Assembly (NCBI GenBank): GCA_963667075.1
Contig: OY762938.1
Coordinates: forward strand, 1,364,001 to 1,428,000
Source of the DNA: G963667075 sp963667075
GTDB lineage: Bacteria; Pseudomonadota; Alphaproteobacteria; Micavibrionales; Micavibrionaceae
DNA: 64,000 nucleotides
Direction: 5' to 3'
Shown here: positions 17,331 through 24,497 of the stretch, one piece after another
Numbering within the stretch: the first letter of the stretch is position 1
Layout: every line of letters starts with the position of its first letter
Notes under the pieces: model-generated
What the model was told of the DNA's origin: nothing
Seen by the model: only the letters and a program-made list of their open reading frames with translations
The model's database searches: none
Translations under genes and position numbers: made by a program

Positions 17331-17516
17331 CCTATTTTTGTTAAAAAATTTCACCGCAACGCAATATGTGGAAATATTGTTACAATAATCAACCTTTTCA
17401 TATAAAAAGAAAATAACAGCTGATTCACAGCTTTACCCACAGCTTATCCTCTTTACATAGTTATTTTTGATAGGAAGATTTTTTTATTTTTTTAGTATAC
17501 TCGGGCACCCAGATCC

Positions 17517-17541
17517 GATTCGAATCTCTTTTTTTCGAATC
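17517..17541. repeat. 8-bp perfect inverted repeat upstream of recR
   Basis: GATTCGAA and TTCGAATC are separated by nine bases, ending 21 bases before the recR ATG. It may be an operator or a leader hairpin. Confidence 0.45.
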
Positions 17542-17562
17542 ACAACCTCAAAAAGGCGAATC

Positions 17563-18171
17563 ATGTCAGATACTCCTCTTGATCATCTTATTTCTGCGTT
17601 GTCCGGTCTCCCCGGCATGGGGCCCCGTTCGGCAAAAAGGCTGGCGTTGCATTTGCTGGTGAATAAGGAAAGGACAATGTTTCCGTTGGTCCAGACGCTG
17701 CAAAAAGCCGCAGATCATATAACGCCGTGCCCCTTGTGTGGCAATTTGGATAGCAAGGAGCCGTGCAGTATATGTCGTGATTCGACCCGGGATGCAAGTC
17801 GTTTTTGTATTATTTCGAGTGTGGCTGAGCTGTGGGCGATAGAACGGACACATAGCTTTAAAGGCGTTTACCATGTACTTGGCGGCCTTTTGTCTGCGCT
17901 GGATGGTGTTGGACCTGATCGTTTAAGAATCGATTCGCTGTTGGTGCGTCTTGAAGCACAAAAAGTTGAGGAGGTTATTCTGGCCTTGAGTGCAACAGTC
18001 GATGGACAAACGACGGCGCATTATATTGCAGACCGTCTGGAAAGTCTTCCTGCGGCTGTCAGGCCTGCCAGAATAACACGCCTCGCGCACGGGGTGCCTG
18101 TGGGGGGGCAACTGGATTTTCTTGATGATGGCACAATCACAGCGGCCTTAAGATCTCGTTCAGATATATAG
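17563..18171 (+). CDS. recR: recombination mediator RecR
   Basis: A 202-residue protein acting with RecF/RecO to load RecA on gapped DNA. Helix-hairpin-helix LPGMGPRSAKRLALHLL is at the start, a four-cysteine zinc finger (CPLCGNLD..CSICRD) near residues 56-71, then the Toprim domain (ELWAIER, YHVLGGLLSALDGVGPD) and a C-terminal Walker-like ARGVP-type segment, here LAHGVPVGGQLDF. The ATG at 17563 gives the family length; a longer frame to 17467 is AT-rich leader. The usual neighbours dnaX and ybaB are absent upstream. Confidence 0.96.
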   Translation: MSDTPLDHLISALSGLPGMGPRSAKRLALHLLVNKERTMFPLVQTLQKAADHITPCPLCGNLDSKEPCSICRDSTRDASRFCIISSVAELWAIERTHSFKGVYHVLGGLLSALDGVGPDRLRIDSLLVRLEAQKVEEVILALSATVDGQTTAHYIADRLESLPAAVRPARITRLAHGVPVGGQLDFLDDGTITAALRSRSDI

Positions 18172-18186
18172 CAAAAAAGCCGTGAG

Positions 18187-18522
18187 TTATTCTTTTTCAG
18201 AGATATAAAGCGTGCCGTTACTATCAACACGAAGGGCTGAGATATGCGTGTGTTGTGCGGCACTGTTGGTTTCAATCGCGATATCGTAATAAACACCTGC
18301 CGGAAAATAATGATCCGTGCTGCTGGCTGTAATGCTTGAATCTCCAAAAGCGATGTACACAGGGACCGTAGCATAGAGGCTTATGATTTTAGTATCCTCT
18401 GTAAAGGCTTGCGCATTGCGGGTAGCCGTTTCGCTAATGGACAGGCTATGCGCGCCATCTTCTTTGAAACGCATGGCAGGAATGGCGTGGTTGTTGGCAT
18501 CAGTTGGAAGAAGTGTTGTCAT
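18187..18522 (-). CDS. hypothetical beta-rich protein, phage-virion-like
   Basis: A 111-residue protein with mostly beta-type alternation: SLYATVPVYIAFGDSSITAS and YFPAGVYYDIAI. The pattern 'FGDSS..A....H.FPAG.YY' resembles small capsid-decoration or fibre proteins seen near phage or gene-transfer-agent genes in alphaproteobacteria, but this is a resemblance from memory only. No other phage genes are near. GGAG lies eight bases before the ATG. It lies just after a minus-strand terminator, so it needs its own promoter or readthrough. Confidence 0.65.
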   Translation of the reverse strand: MTTLLPTDANNHAIPAMRFKEDGAHSLSISETATRNAQAFTEDTKIISLYATVPVYIAFGDSSITASSTDHYFPAGVYYDIAIETNSAAQHTHISALRVDSNGTLYISEKE

Positions 18523-18545
18523 GATAGGTCTCCGTTTTTTTAAGC

Positions 18546-18574
18546 AAAAAAAACCGCCGATGAGGATCGGCGGG
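18546..18574 (-). terminator. intrinsic terminator of the membrane-protein/regulator operon
   Basis: Read on the minus strand, CCGCCGAT and ATCGGCGG form a perfect eight-pair stem with a four-base loop followed by eight T. It lies about 60 bases past the stop of the 18636-19214 gene. Confidence 0.85.
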
Positions 18575-18635
18575 CTAAATATAAAGTATAAAAGGACGCA
18601 TTTAGGGCGTTTATGATAGGAATGTTATCCTATGA

Positions 18636-19214
18636 TTATGCTGTTGTCAATAATTTTTCTTTGAGCGTACCGATTATGCTCCATATCAGGACATACAGGC
18701 CGCTTTTTATACTGGGAGCACTATAGAATGTTGCGGCAATTCCTAAAAAACAGAAGCCAGCAAGAAGGAAGGGCAGTATAATTTTTTTGTTGTCGTAAGA
18801 AAAAAACAGGCTGCTATTGAGAAGAACAAGGCTTGGGACAATAGCAAAGAGTAAAGGAGACATTCCCATAACTTGTGCGCAGTAAAAAATAACGAACAAA
18901 AGGGCTGTTGTTACTGGAAAAGGTTGTAGTGTTCCAATTGCCGCTTTTAGTTGTTCATTTTTTTGTTTTTTTGAAAGACTTATGAGCAAAATTGAAGGGA
19001 GGACACCATGTTTTTTCTCTGTCTCGGTTTCTTTCTTTTCCTGATACAAAAGGACAAAATAAATAAGTTCGGCACTGCCAAGCCCTGCCCAGAAAGATAA
19101 CAGCAGGTTTCTGACGACAGATATATCCTCCAGAAAAGGAAGGAGACAGCCGGTTAATAACACAGCAAGCCCAATGATAAAGGTAATGGAATCCGGAAAA
19201 GGAGAAGACTCCAT
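18636..19214 (-). CDS. hypothetical polytopic membrane protein
   Basis: About 192 residues. Four to six hydrophobic segments are visible (ITFIIGLAVLLTGCLLPFL, LLLSFWAGLGSAELIYFVLL, TTALLFVIFYCAQVMGM, ILPFLLAGFCFLGIAATF). The start at 19214 follows the stop of the upstream regulator by one base; a longer frame runs back inside that gene and is not used. No known family recognised. Tight coupling to a receiver/degenerate-GGDEF protein suggests that they work together, perhaps with the regulator controlling or being held by this membrane protein. Confidence 0.7.
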   Translation of the reverse strand: MESSPFPDSITFIIGLAVLLTGCLLPFLEDISVVRNLLLSFWAGLGSAELIYFVLLYQEKKETETEKKHGVLPSILLISLSKKQKNEQLKAAIGTLQPFPVTTALLFVIFYCAQVMGMSPLLFAIVPSLVLLNSSLFFSYDNKKIILPFLLAGFCFLGIAATFYSAPSIKSGLYVLIWSIIGTLKEKLLTTA

Positions 19215-19215
19215 T

Positions 19216-20079
19216 TTAAGGTGTTTCTGTTTCTTTGAGCGGCTCAACGGGGATATCAAATTCCTGTCTGGCGGGAAAGACGTGTTCTGTTTCAAGGCTG
19301 CCTGTAGGTAGTCGGATAAGAGAGACGTAGAGAGACATGTCAGGCATACCAATAGACATGATGTCGCGGGATTGTGACAGGATATCTGCGAAACGGTTTG
19401 CGGCTTCAAGGACTTCGTTTGCATGAGAAGGCCTTTGAAGCAAAAGAGCAAATTCATATTTTTCAGTTTGTGCGATGATATCGCTCTGCCGCCTGTTTTT
19501 CACGAGATAATGTGCCAGCTTTGCCACGGAATGATCAAGGCCGAAAGCCCCGCCTTCTTTGATGATCTGTCTGGGGTCCTTAATTCCTATGAACAGGAGA
19601 TGAGTGCTTTCTCCATAACGGTCTGCACGTTCTATGCTTGAAAGAAATAACTGGTTGAAGGCTGATTTTGAGATAACGCCGCCTGAACTTGGAAAATCTT
19701 CAGCTGTGTTTCCAATCTTGTTAATGAGCTCAAGCAGGCGTTCTATATTGTCTGCTTTGGTTTTTATTTCTTCAGCACTGGCGGGTTTTTCAAGAAAATC
19801 ATTGGCGGATGAACGCAACGCCGTGGCGAGGTCAATCTCTGAAGACATAACGAGGACATAAGGGTTCTTTCGGGCGGCTTTTTTTACATTCAGAACAATT
19901 TGCTTGGTATCCGTAAGGGGGGCGGGATCAATAAAGACAGCATCGAAGTGCCCTTGTGCGAGCGTTGTTGCGCCGTCGTTTTTAGAGGCTGTGCAGACAA
20001 CATCGTGCCCCAAAGAGATCAGTTTGTTCTTTATCAGTTCGGAAGCAACGTCATCACGGTCAATAATAAGTATTTTCAT
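19216..20079 (-). CDS. receiver domain protein with degenerate GGDEF-like domain
   Basis: 287 residues. The receiver domain (1-115) has Asp7/Asp9/Asp10 in LIIDRDD, phospho-acceptor Asp51 in AVFIDPA and Lys in LEKPAS, so it looks functional. Residues 130-270 have a GGDEF-like layout: SAFNQLFLSSIERADRYGES, LLFIGIKDPR, VAKLAHYLVKNRRQSDIIAQ, but the active-site loop is TEKYEF in place of GGDEF, so cyclase activity is unlikely and a ligand- or protein-binding role is more plausible. Its ATG is six bases after a 19-codon leader frame, and it has no ribosome site of its own. Confidence 0.85.
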   Translation of the reverse strand: MKILIIDRDDVASELIKNKLISLGHDVVCTASKNDGATTLAQGHFDAVFIDPAPLTDTKQIVLNVKKAARKNPYVLVMSSEIDLATALRSSANDFLEKPASAEEIKTKADNIERLLELINKIGNTAEDFPSSGGVISKSAFNQLFLSSIERADRYGESTHLLFIGIKDPRQIIKEGGAFGLDHSVAKLAHYLVKNRRQSDIIAQTEKYEFALLLQRPSHANEVLEAANRFADILSQSRDIMSIGMPDMSLYVSLIRLPTGSLETEHVFPARQEFDIPVEPLKETETP

Positions 20080-20085
20080 GGCTTG

Positions 20086-20145
20086 TCAAAACTCGATTGC
20101 GGTTTCTAAAAGGTATTCGGTTTCCCGAACATGTCTTTCAGTCAT
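20086..20145 (-). CDS. 19-residue leader peptide upstream of the receiver protein
   Basis: ATG at 20145 is preceded by AGGA at a nine-base distance and opens MTERHVRETEYLLETAIEF, stopping with TGA six bases before the receiver-protein start. The downstream gene lacks its own ribosome site, so translation of this small frame may feed it. Could also be chance. Confidence 0.4.
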   Translation of the reverse strand: MTERHVRETEYLLETAIEF

Positions 20146-20247
20146 ACTATATGATCCTTAAAAAAAGATAAAAGGGAAAGAGAAACTTTTAAAAAGTGTA
20201 TCCTTGTTATTCATAACAATAATTGTAACAAAGGCGTTTATTGTTCG

Positions 20248-20276
20248 TTGACTTTTTAATCGCGGTGCTTTAAGTA
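20248..20276 (+). promoter_or_regulatory. candidate promoter of tRNA-Leu
   Basis: TTGACT at 20248 is a good -35 element, followed after 17 bases by TAAGTA, a weak -10. It places the start a few bases before the tRNA at 20290. Confidence 0.4.
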
Positions 20277-20289
20277 CGAATATCCCCGT

Positions 20290-20376
20290 GCCCAGGTGGC
20301 GGAATTGGTAGACGCGCTAGCTTCAGGTGCTAGTGGCCGTATGGTCGTGAAGGTTCGAGTCCTTTCCTGGGCACCA
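20290..20376 (+). tRNA. tRNA-Leu (anticodon CAG)
   Basis: Acceptor arms GCCCAGG and CCTGGGC pair fully, and the D arm GGCGGAATTGGTAGACGC is of the leucine type. The anticodon CAG is at 20324-20326 between GCTAG-type stems. A long variable arm lies around 20333-20350, the T loop is GTTCGAGTC, and CCA is encoded at the 3' end. It closely resembles class II tRNA-Leu of other bacteria. No sign of an integrated element at its 3' end. Confidence 0.97.
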
Positions 20377-20506
20377 TCTCTCTCATTTTCTCTTAATATT
20401 TGCCGTATATTTGTTGCTGTGCCTAGCAAAAGGCTTGGATTCTCAGCATGAAAAACTATATAGTTGCCTTTCTTGATGTATTTAGAAAAAAGAAGATGTG
20501 CCTTAA

Positions 20507-21136
20507 ATGAAATTAACACTCCATAAACAAGATATACCGGATGATCTGGATTTTGGCAGCAGCGTTGCGGTTGATACGGAGACCATGGGACTCAATCAGA
20601 ACCGTGACCGTCTTTGCGTTGTTCAGTTGTCTTCGGGTGATGGGCAGGCGCATCTGGTTCAGTGTGACAGGGATTCGTATGATGCACCGAATTTGAAGAA
20701 GTTGTTGGCCGATCAAAACGTGGTGAAAATTTTTCATTTTGCTCGCTTTGATCTGGCTGTGATCAAAAAATATCTGGGCGTAGAGTGCCGTCCTGTTTTT
20801 TGTACAAAGATCGCTTCAAGGCTGGCGCGGACCTATACAGACAAGCATTCCCTAAAGAATGTATGTAAGGAGCTTCTTGATATCGACATAAGCAAGCAAC
20901 AGCAGTCTTCTGACTGGGGTGCTGAAAATCTGTCGAAAGATCAAATGAAATATGCTGCCGGTGATGTGCTGTATCTTCATGAAATAAAAGACAAGCTTGA
21001 ATATATGCTTGAGCGTGAAGGCCGTACGGCTATGGCACAAGCCTGTTTTGACTTTTTACCTCATCGGGCAGAGCTGGATCTTCGTGGATGGCCAAATGTT
21101 GATATTTTTTCACATGACACAAAAATAGCGTCTTAG
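20507..21136 (+). CDS. rnd: RNase D-type 3'-5' exonuclease
   Basis: A 209-residue protein that contains only the DEDDy exonuclease domain: VDTETMGL (Asp-Glu), FHFARFDLAVI (Asp) and YAAGDVLYL (Tyr-Asp) are all present, so it should be active on RNA 3' ends. Full-length RNase D has an additional HRDC domain (about 375 residues); this short form is common in alphaproteobacteria. It is located after tRNA-Leu and before kdsD, with no obvious terminator after it. Confidence 0.9.
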   Translation: MKLTLHKQDIPDDLDFGSSVAVDTETMGLNQNRDRLCVVQLSSGDGQAHLVQCDRDSYDAPNLKKLLADQNVVKIFHFARFDLAVIKKYLGVECRPVFCTKIASRLARTYTDKHSLKNVCKELLDIDISKQQQSSDWGAENLSKDQMKYAAGDVLYLHEIKDKLEYMLEREGRTAMAQACFDFLPHRAELDLRGWPNVDIFSHDTKIAS

Positions 21137-21159
21137 ACGTCAGAGATACTTTTTTATTT

Positions 21160-21190
21160 AAGAATAACCCAAGAATAACCCAAGAATAAC
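21160..21190 (+). repeat. 11-bp tandem repeat, about 2.8 copies
   Basis: AAGAATAACCC is repeated at 21160, 21171 and (partial) 21182, ending 15 bases before the kdsD ATG. A change in copy number would alter the distance between promoter and gene, or the leader. Confidence 0.85.
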
Positions 21191-21205
21191 TATTGAGGCA
21201 TTGAA

Positions 21206-22207
21206 ATGGAAAATACGGCCAGAAAAGGAAATGATTTTTCTGATTTGGAGCATGCCGTTCAGGTTCTTGAGGCCGAGGCAACGGGCTTGACGGCTTTATC
21301 TCAAGCGCTGGATGATCATTTTGTGGAAGCGGTTGATCTGATTGATGAAATGAAGAAAAACAAAACGGGTCGTTTAATAGTTGCCGGTATTGGAAAAAGT
21401 GGGCATGTGTCCCGGAAAATAACGGCTACGCTGGCCTCGACGGGAACGCCGTCTTATTTTGTGCATCCGGGGGAAGCCAGTCATGGTGACCTTGGTATGA
21501 TCACTGAAAAAGATGTTGTGCTTATGCTCTCTAATTCCGGTGAAAATGCGGAATTGTCTGATTTGATCGCCTACACACGCCGTTTTGGTATTCCGCTTAT
21601 TGCGATGACGAGCAATGCGGATAGCACACTGGCTAAACATTCTGACATTGCGCTTGTGATGCCAAAGGTGCCTGAGGCGTGCCCGAATGGGCTGGCTCCG
21701 ACGACGTCTACAACGATGATGATGGCGTTGGGGGATGCGCTGGCCGTTGCTTTGTTACAGCGTGCAGGGTTGACGCCAGAACAGTTCAAAGTGTTCCACC
21801 CCGGTGGGAAACTGGGGCAACAGCTTTTGAGAGTATCGGATCTTATGTTCAAAGGCGAAGATCTTCCGCTTGTGACCAAAGAAACCACGATGGATCAGGC
21901 TCTTTTGGTTATGACAGAGAAAAACCTCGGTTGTTTACTTGTAACCGGTAAGAATGGGGGGCTTGATGGTATTATTACGGACGGTGACCTCAAACGGCAT
22001 ATGGGGGCTGGTCTGCTTCAAAAAACTGTGTCTGAGATTATGTCCGCTACACCAAAAACGATTGACTCAGATTCGCTGGCAGCAGAAGCCCTTGATGTTA
22101 TGCTTAATCATTTTAAACAGCCTATTACCAGTCTGGTTGTGGAGGAAAATGGTAAGGTGGCGGGTCTGATTCGTGTTCAGGAATGTTTGCAGGCCGGAGT
22201 AGCGTAG
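21206..22207 (+). CDS. kdsD: D-arabinose 5-phosphate isomerase, KpsF/GutQ family
   Basis: A 333-residue enzyme making arabinose 5-phosphate for KDO, the inner LPS sugar. SIS domain (about 40-175) with GIGKSGHVSRKI, STGTPSYFVHPGEASHGDLG and LSNSGEN; then two CBS domains (about 210-325), the usual arrangement. It opens the kdsD-lptC-lptA-lptB-rpoN block, linking KDO supply to LPS export. The ribosome site GAGG is seven bases upstream of the ATG. The lptC ATG follows the stop immediately (TAGATG). Confidence 0.93.
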   Translation: MENTARKGNDFSDLEHAVQVLEAEATGLTALSQALDDHFVEAVDLIDEMKKNKTGRLIVAGIGKSGHVSRKITATLASTGTPSYFVHPGEASHGDLGMITEKDVVLMLSNSGENAELSDLIAYTRRFGIPLIAMTSNADSTLAKHSDIALVMPKVPEACPNGLAPTTSTTMMMALGDALAVALLQRAGLTPEQFKVFHPGGKLGQQLLRVSDLMFKGEDLPLVTKETTMDQALLVMTEKNLGCLLVTGKNGGLDGIITDGDLKRHMGAGLLQKTVSEIMSATPKTIDSDSLAAEALDVMLNHFKQPITSLVVEENGKVAGLIRVQECLQAGVA

Positions 22208-22870
22208 ATGGCGGCTTCGTCGAAAGACAGGCTTATTCGCAACAGGGGCGGCGCATCGGTGTCTCCGGACCCCGGCATAGAACGGTATTCCAAAATTGTA
22301 AAAATATTACGTTTTTTACTGCCGGCTATGGCGCTGACCATCATTGTTGTACTGTTTTCCTGGACATCAATGGAAAAAAATATAGAGCCACTTGCCGAGG
22401 AGCAGAATATGCCCAAAACAATCGGTCAGAATGAGCTTATAAACCCGCATTTTGAATCTCATGATGCGGATCAGCAGCCCTATAACATTACGGCGGATCG
22501 TGCGTATCAGGATCAGGACCGGCTGGATCTTGTTCATTTGGAAAAACCAAAGGCTGACATGTCATTGAAAGATGGTTCTTGGGTTGAGCTGGAAGCTAAT
22601 AATGGTCAGTATGATCAGGAAAAAGGATTGCTGTCTTTGCATGGCAAGATAAAACTTTTTCATGATGACGGCTATGTTCTTCATACAAACAGGCTTGATA
22701 TTGATATTGAACGGCAATATGCGGAAACCGGGTTGCCTGTGTCAGGGGAGGGGCCTGCCGGGACGCTGCAGGCTTCAGGTATGAAGGCGCAGGGAAATAA
22801 AGGGGCAATTATTTTTAAAGGGCCGGCCAAGGCAACGATATACCGTTCTCTTGACTTGCCGGGAGGGTAG
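22208..22870 (+). CDS. lptC: LPS export protein LptC
   Basis: A 220-residue protein with a cytoplasmic N-terminus, one membrane helix near residues 37-56 (LLPAMALTIIVVLFSWTS), and a periplasmic beta-jellyroll with the LptC pattern (INPHFESHDADQQPYNITAD, YDQEKGLLSLHGKIKL, TNRLDIDIERQYAETGLPV). It takes LPS from LptFG and passes it to LptA. Sequence similarity is low in this family, but gene order with lptA and lptB makes the call firm. Confidence 0.92.
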   Translation: MAASSKDRLIRNRGGASVSPDPGIERYSKIVKILRFLLPAMALTIIVVLFSWTSMEKNIEPLAEEQNMPKTIGQNELINPHFESHDADQQPYNITADRAYQDQDRLDLVHLEKPKADMSLKDGSWVELEANNGQYDQEKGLLSLHGKIKLFHDDGYVLHTNRLDIDIERQYAETGLPVSGEGPAGTLQASGMKAQGNKGAIIFKGPAKATIYRSLDLPGG

Positions 22871-22886
22871 AGGCATAAACGAGAAG

Positions 22887-23696
22887 ATGAGGTCACTTTA
22901 CGTATATATATGTTTGTTTTTACTGACTTGCCCGGTTTGTCTGCAGGCGCAGGAGGTGCTGCCGAATCCAGACAAGGATAAACCCCTTGAGATTACGGCA
23001 CAGGATACGCTGGAGTGGCATAGAAAGAGCCGTCAGTATATTGCACGTGGGGCGGTGGAGGCCAGGCAGGGTGGGCTGACAATAAAAGGACAAACCCTGA
23101 CGGCCGATTATCATGAAAAGAGTGAAAGCAGTTTTGATATATGGCGTTTAACGGCGGCTGGAGACGTTGTCATTCTCTCGAAACAGAACGCGGCACATGG
23201 TGATAAAGCGGTTTATAATCTGGATGAGGGACTGGCTATTATGACGGGGAAGGACCTGAAAATGGTCTCTCCTGATCAGGTCATGACAGCGAATGAAGTG
23301 TTTGAGTATTGGGTCACAGAAGGCCGTCTGGTGGCTAGAGGCGCGGCAAAAGTCAAGCGTGGGGAAGATACCATAGAAAGCCAGACCATGACGGCATGGT
23401 TTTCCGAAGGACCAGATAAGAAAAGGAAGTTGGCAAAAGCAGAGGCGGCTGGTCATGTGGTTATCACAACGCCGACCGAAGTTGTGACAGGGGATTATGG
23501 TGTTTATGATGGCGAAAATAATACGGTAACTTTGACAGGGCATGTGAAAATAACGCGTCGTCTCAATGCCCTGGAAGGGGCGCGGGCGGTTGTGAATCTT
23601 GATACGAATGTTAGCAAGCTGTATGGCGGTACAATAGAACAAGGCCGTGTGCGTGGCGTGTTCTATCCAGAAAGCGAAAAGAAAAACAAGCCATGA
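22887..23696 (+). CDS. lptA: LPS transport periplasmic protein LptA
   Basis: About 269 residues: signal peptide (YVYICLFLLTCPVCLQAQ) followed by the OstA/LptA jellyroll with repeating short strands (PLEITAQDTLEWHRKSRQY, AVEARQGGLTIKGQTLTAD, GHVKITRRLNALEGARAVVN). It forms the periplasmic bridge for LPS. It is longer than the E. coli protein (185), with an additional C-terminal half that looks like more strands of the same fold. The ATG at 22887 is used; an upstream TTG would overlap lptC. It overlaps lptB by four bases. Confidence 0.92.
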   Translation: MRSLYVYICLFLLTCPVCLQAQEVLPNPDKDKPLEITAQDTLEWHRKSRQYIARGAVEARQGGLTIKGQTLTADYHEKSESSFDIWRLTAAGDVVILSKQNAAHGDKAVYNLDEGLAIMTGKDLKMVSPDQVMTANEVFEYWVTEGRLVARGAAKVKRGEDTIESQTMTAWFSEGPDKKRKLAKAEAAGHVVITTPTEVVTGDYGVYDGENNTVTLTGHVKITRRLNALEGARAVVNLDTNVSKLYGGTIEQGRVRGVFYPESEKKNKP

Positions 23697-24445
23697 GGAA
23701 AAGGTCACATTTGAAAGCTGTGCCAAAAGGATTGATAGCGCGGCATCTCTCAAAAAACTATAAGAAACGTCCCGTTTTGCGTGATGTTTCCTTGAGTGTA
23801 CAGCGCGGAGAGGCGGTTGCTCTGCTTGGGCCGAACGGGGCCGGTAAGACGACGTGCTTTTATATTATTACGGGTTTGATCAATGCTGATAACGGCTATG
23901 TACAGTTGGACGGGCAGGATATTACCTCTTTGCCCATGTATCGCCGTGCACGGATGGGGGTTGGTTATCTACCACAGGAGTCTTCTATTTTCAGAGGATT
24001 AACCGTCGAAGAAAATATCCGCGCTGTGGTGCAGTCTCAGGATTTGCCGCATCAAAAGCAGGAGCTTCTGTTAGAGGATCTGCTGGCTGAATTTTCGATT
24101 GGCTATTTAAGGCAAACGCCTTCGCTTGCGCTATCGGGCGGTGAACGCCGCCGTGTTGAGATTGCGCGCGCACTGGCCAGTCGTCCTGACTTTATTTTGC
24201 TGGATGAGCCACTCGCCGGTATCGACCCTATTGCGGTCAACGATATTCGCAACCTTATATCGCATCTGAAAACCAAAGGGATTGGTGTTCTTATTACAGA
24301 TCACAATGTGCGGGATTGTCTTGGCATCGTTGATCGTGCCTACATTCTCCATGACGGCAAAGTGCTCATGAATGGCACGCCGGATGACATCGTCTCAAAT
24401 GACGATGTGCGCCGCGTCTATCTCGGCGAAGGGTTTTCTCTTTAG
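23693..24445 (+). CDS. lptB: LPS export ABC transporter ATPase LptB
   Basis: A 250-residue cytosolic ATPase driving LptFG. Walker A GPNGAGKTT near residue 47, Q-loop GYLPQES, signature LSGGERRRVEIARAL, Walker B FILLDEPLAGIDP and H-loop ITDHNV are complete and typical of LptB. The ATG overlaps the lptA stop (ATGA). rpoN follows about 50 bases after the stop, as in many proteobacteria. Confidence 0.97.
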   Translation: MRKRSHLKAVPKGLIARHLSKNYKKRPVLRDVSLSVQRGEAVALLGPNGAGKTTCFYIITGLINADNGYVQLDGQDITSLPMYRRARMGVGYLPQESSIFRGLTVEENIRAVVQSQDLPHQKQELLLEDLLAEFSIGYLRQTPSLALSGGERRRVEIARALASRPDFILLDEPLAGIDPIAVNDIRNLISHLKTKGIGVLITDHNVRDCLGIVDRAYILHDGKVLMNGTPDDIVSNDDVRRVYLGEGFSL

Positions 24446-24497
24446 TTTGCGCTAAATAGTGGCTGTATTTTTCTGTGTTCGTGGTACACTTTTGCTT

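Larger units (their letters stand above)
16522..17562. other. 1-kb gene-poor, highly structured region upstream of recR
   Basis: No convincing protein gene is found in about 1040 bases. Two plus-strand terminators (about 16896-16919 and 17286-17330), a minus-strand terminator-like repeat at 16605-16687, and many short inverted repeats indicate one or more structured RNAs. I tested by eye for tmRNA (one- or two-piece), RNase P RNA, SRP RNA and 6S RNA and found no decisive signature of any. The last 200 bases before recR are very AT-rich and contain DnaA-box-like words. Confidence 0.55.

Noticed and set aside
16600..17335. tmRNA, RNase P, SRP or 6S RNA identity
   Set aside because: No tRNA-like T loop, no tag resume codon, no P4-type GAGGAAAGTCC, no SRP GGAA tetraloop motif; short look-alike words only.
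20290..20400. tRNA-Leu as an integration site
   Set aside because: No integrase gene and no repeat of the tRNA 3' end nearby.
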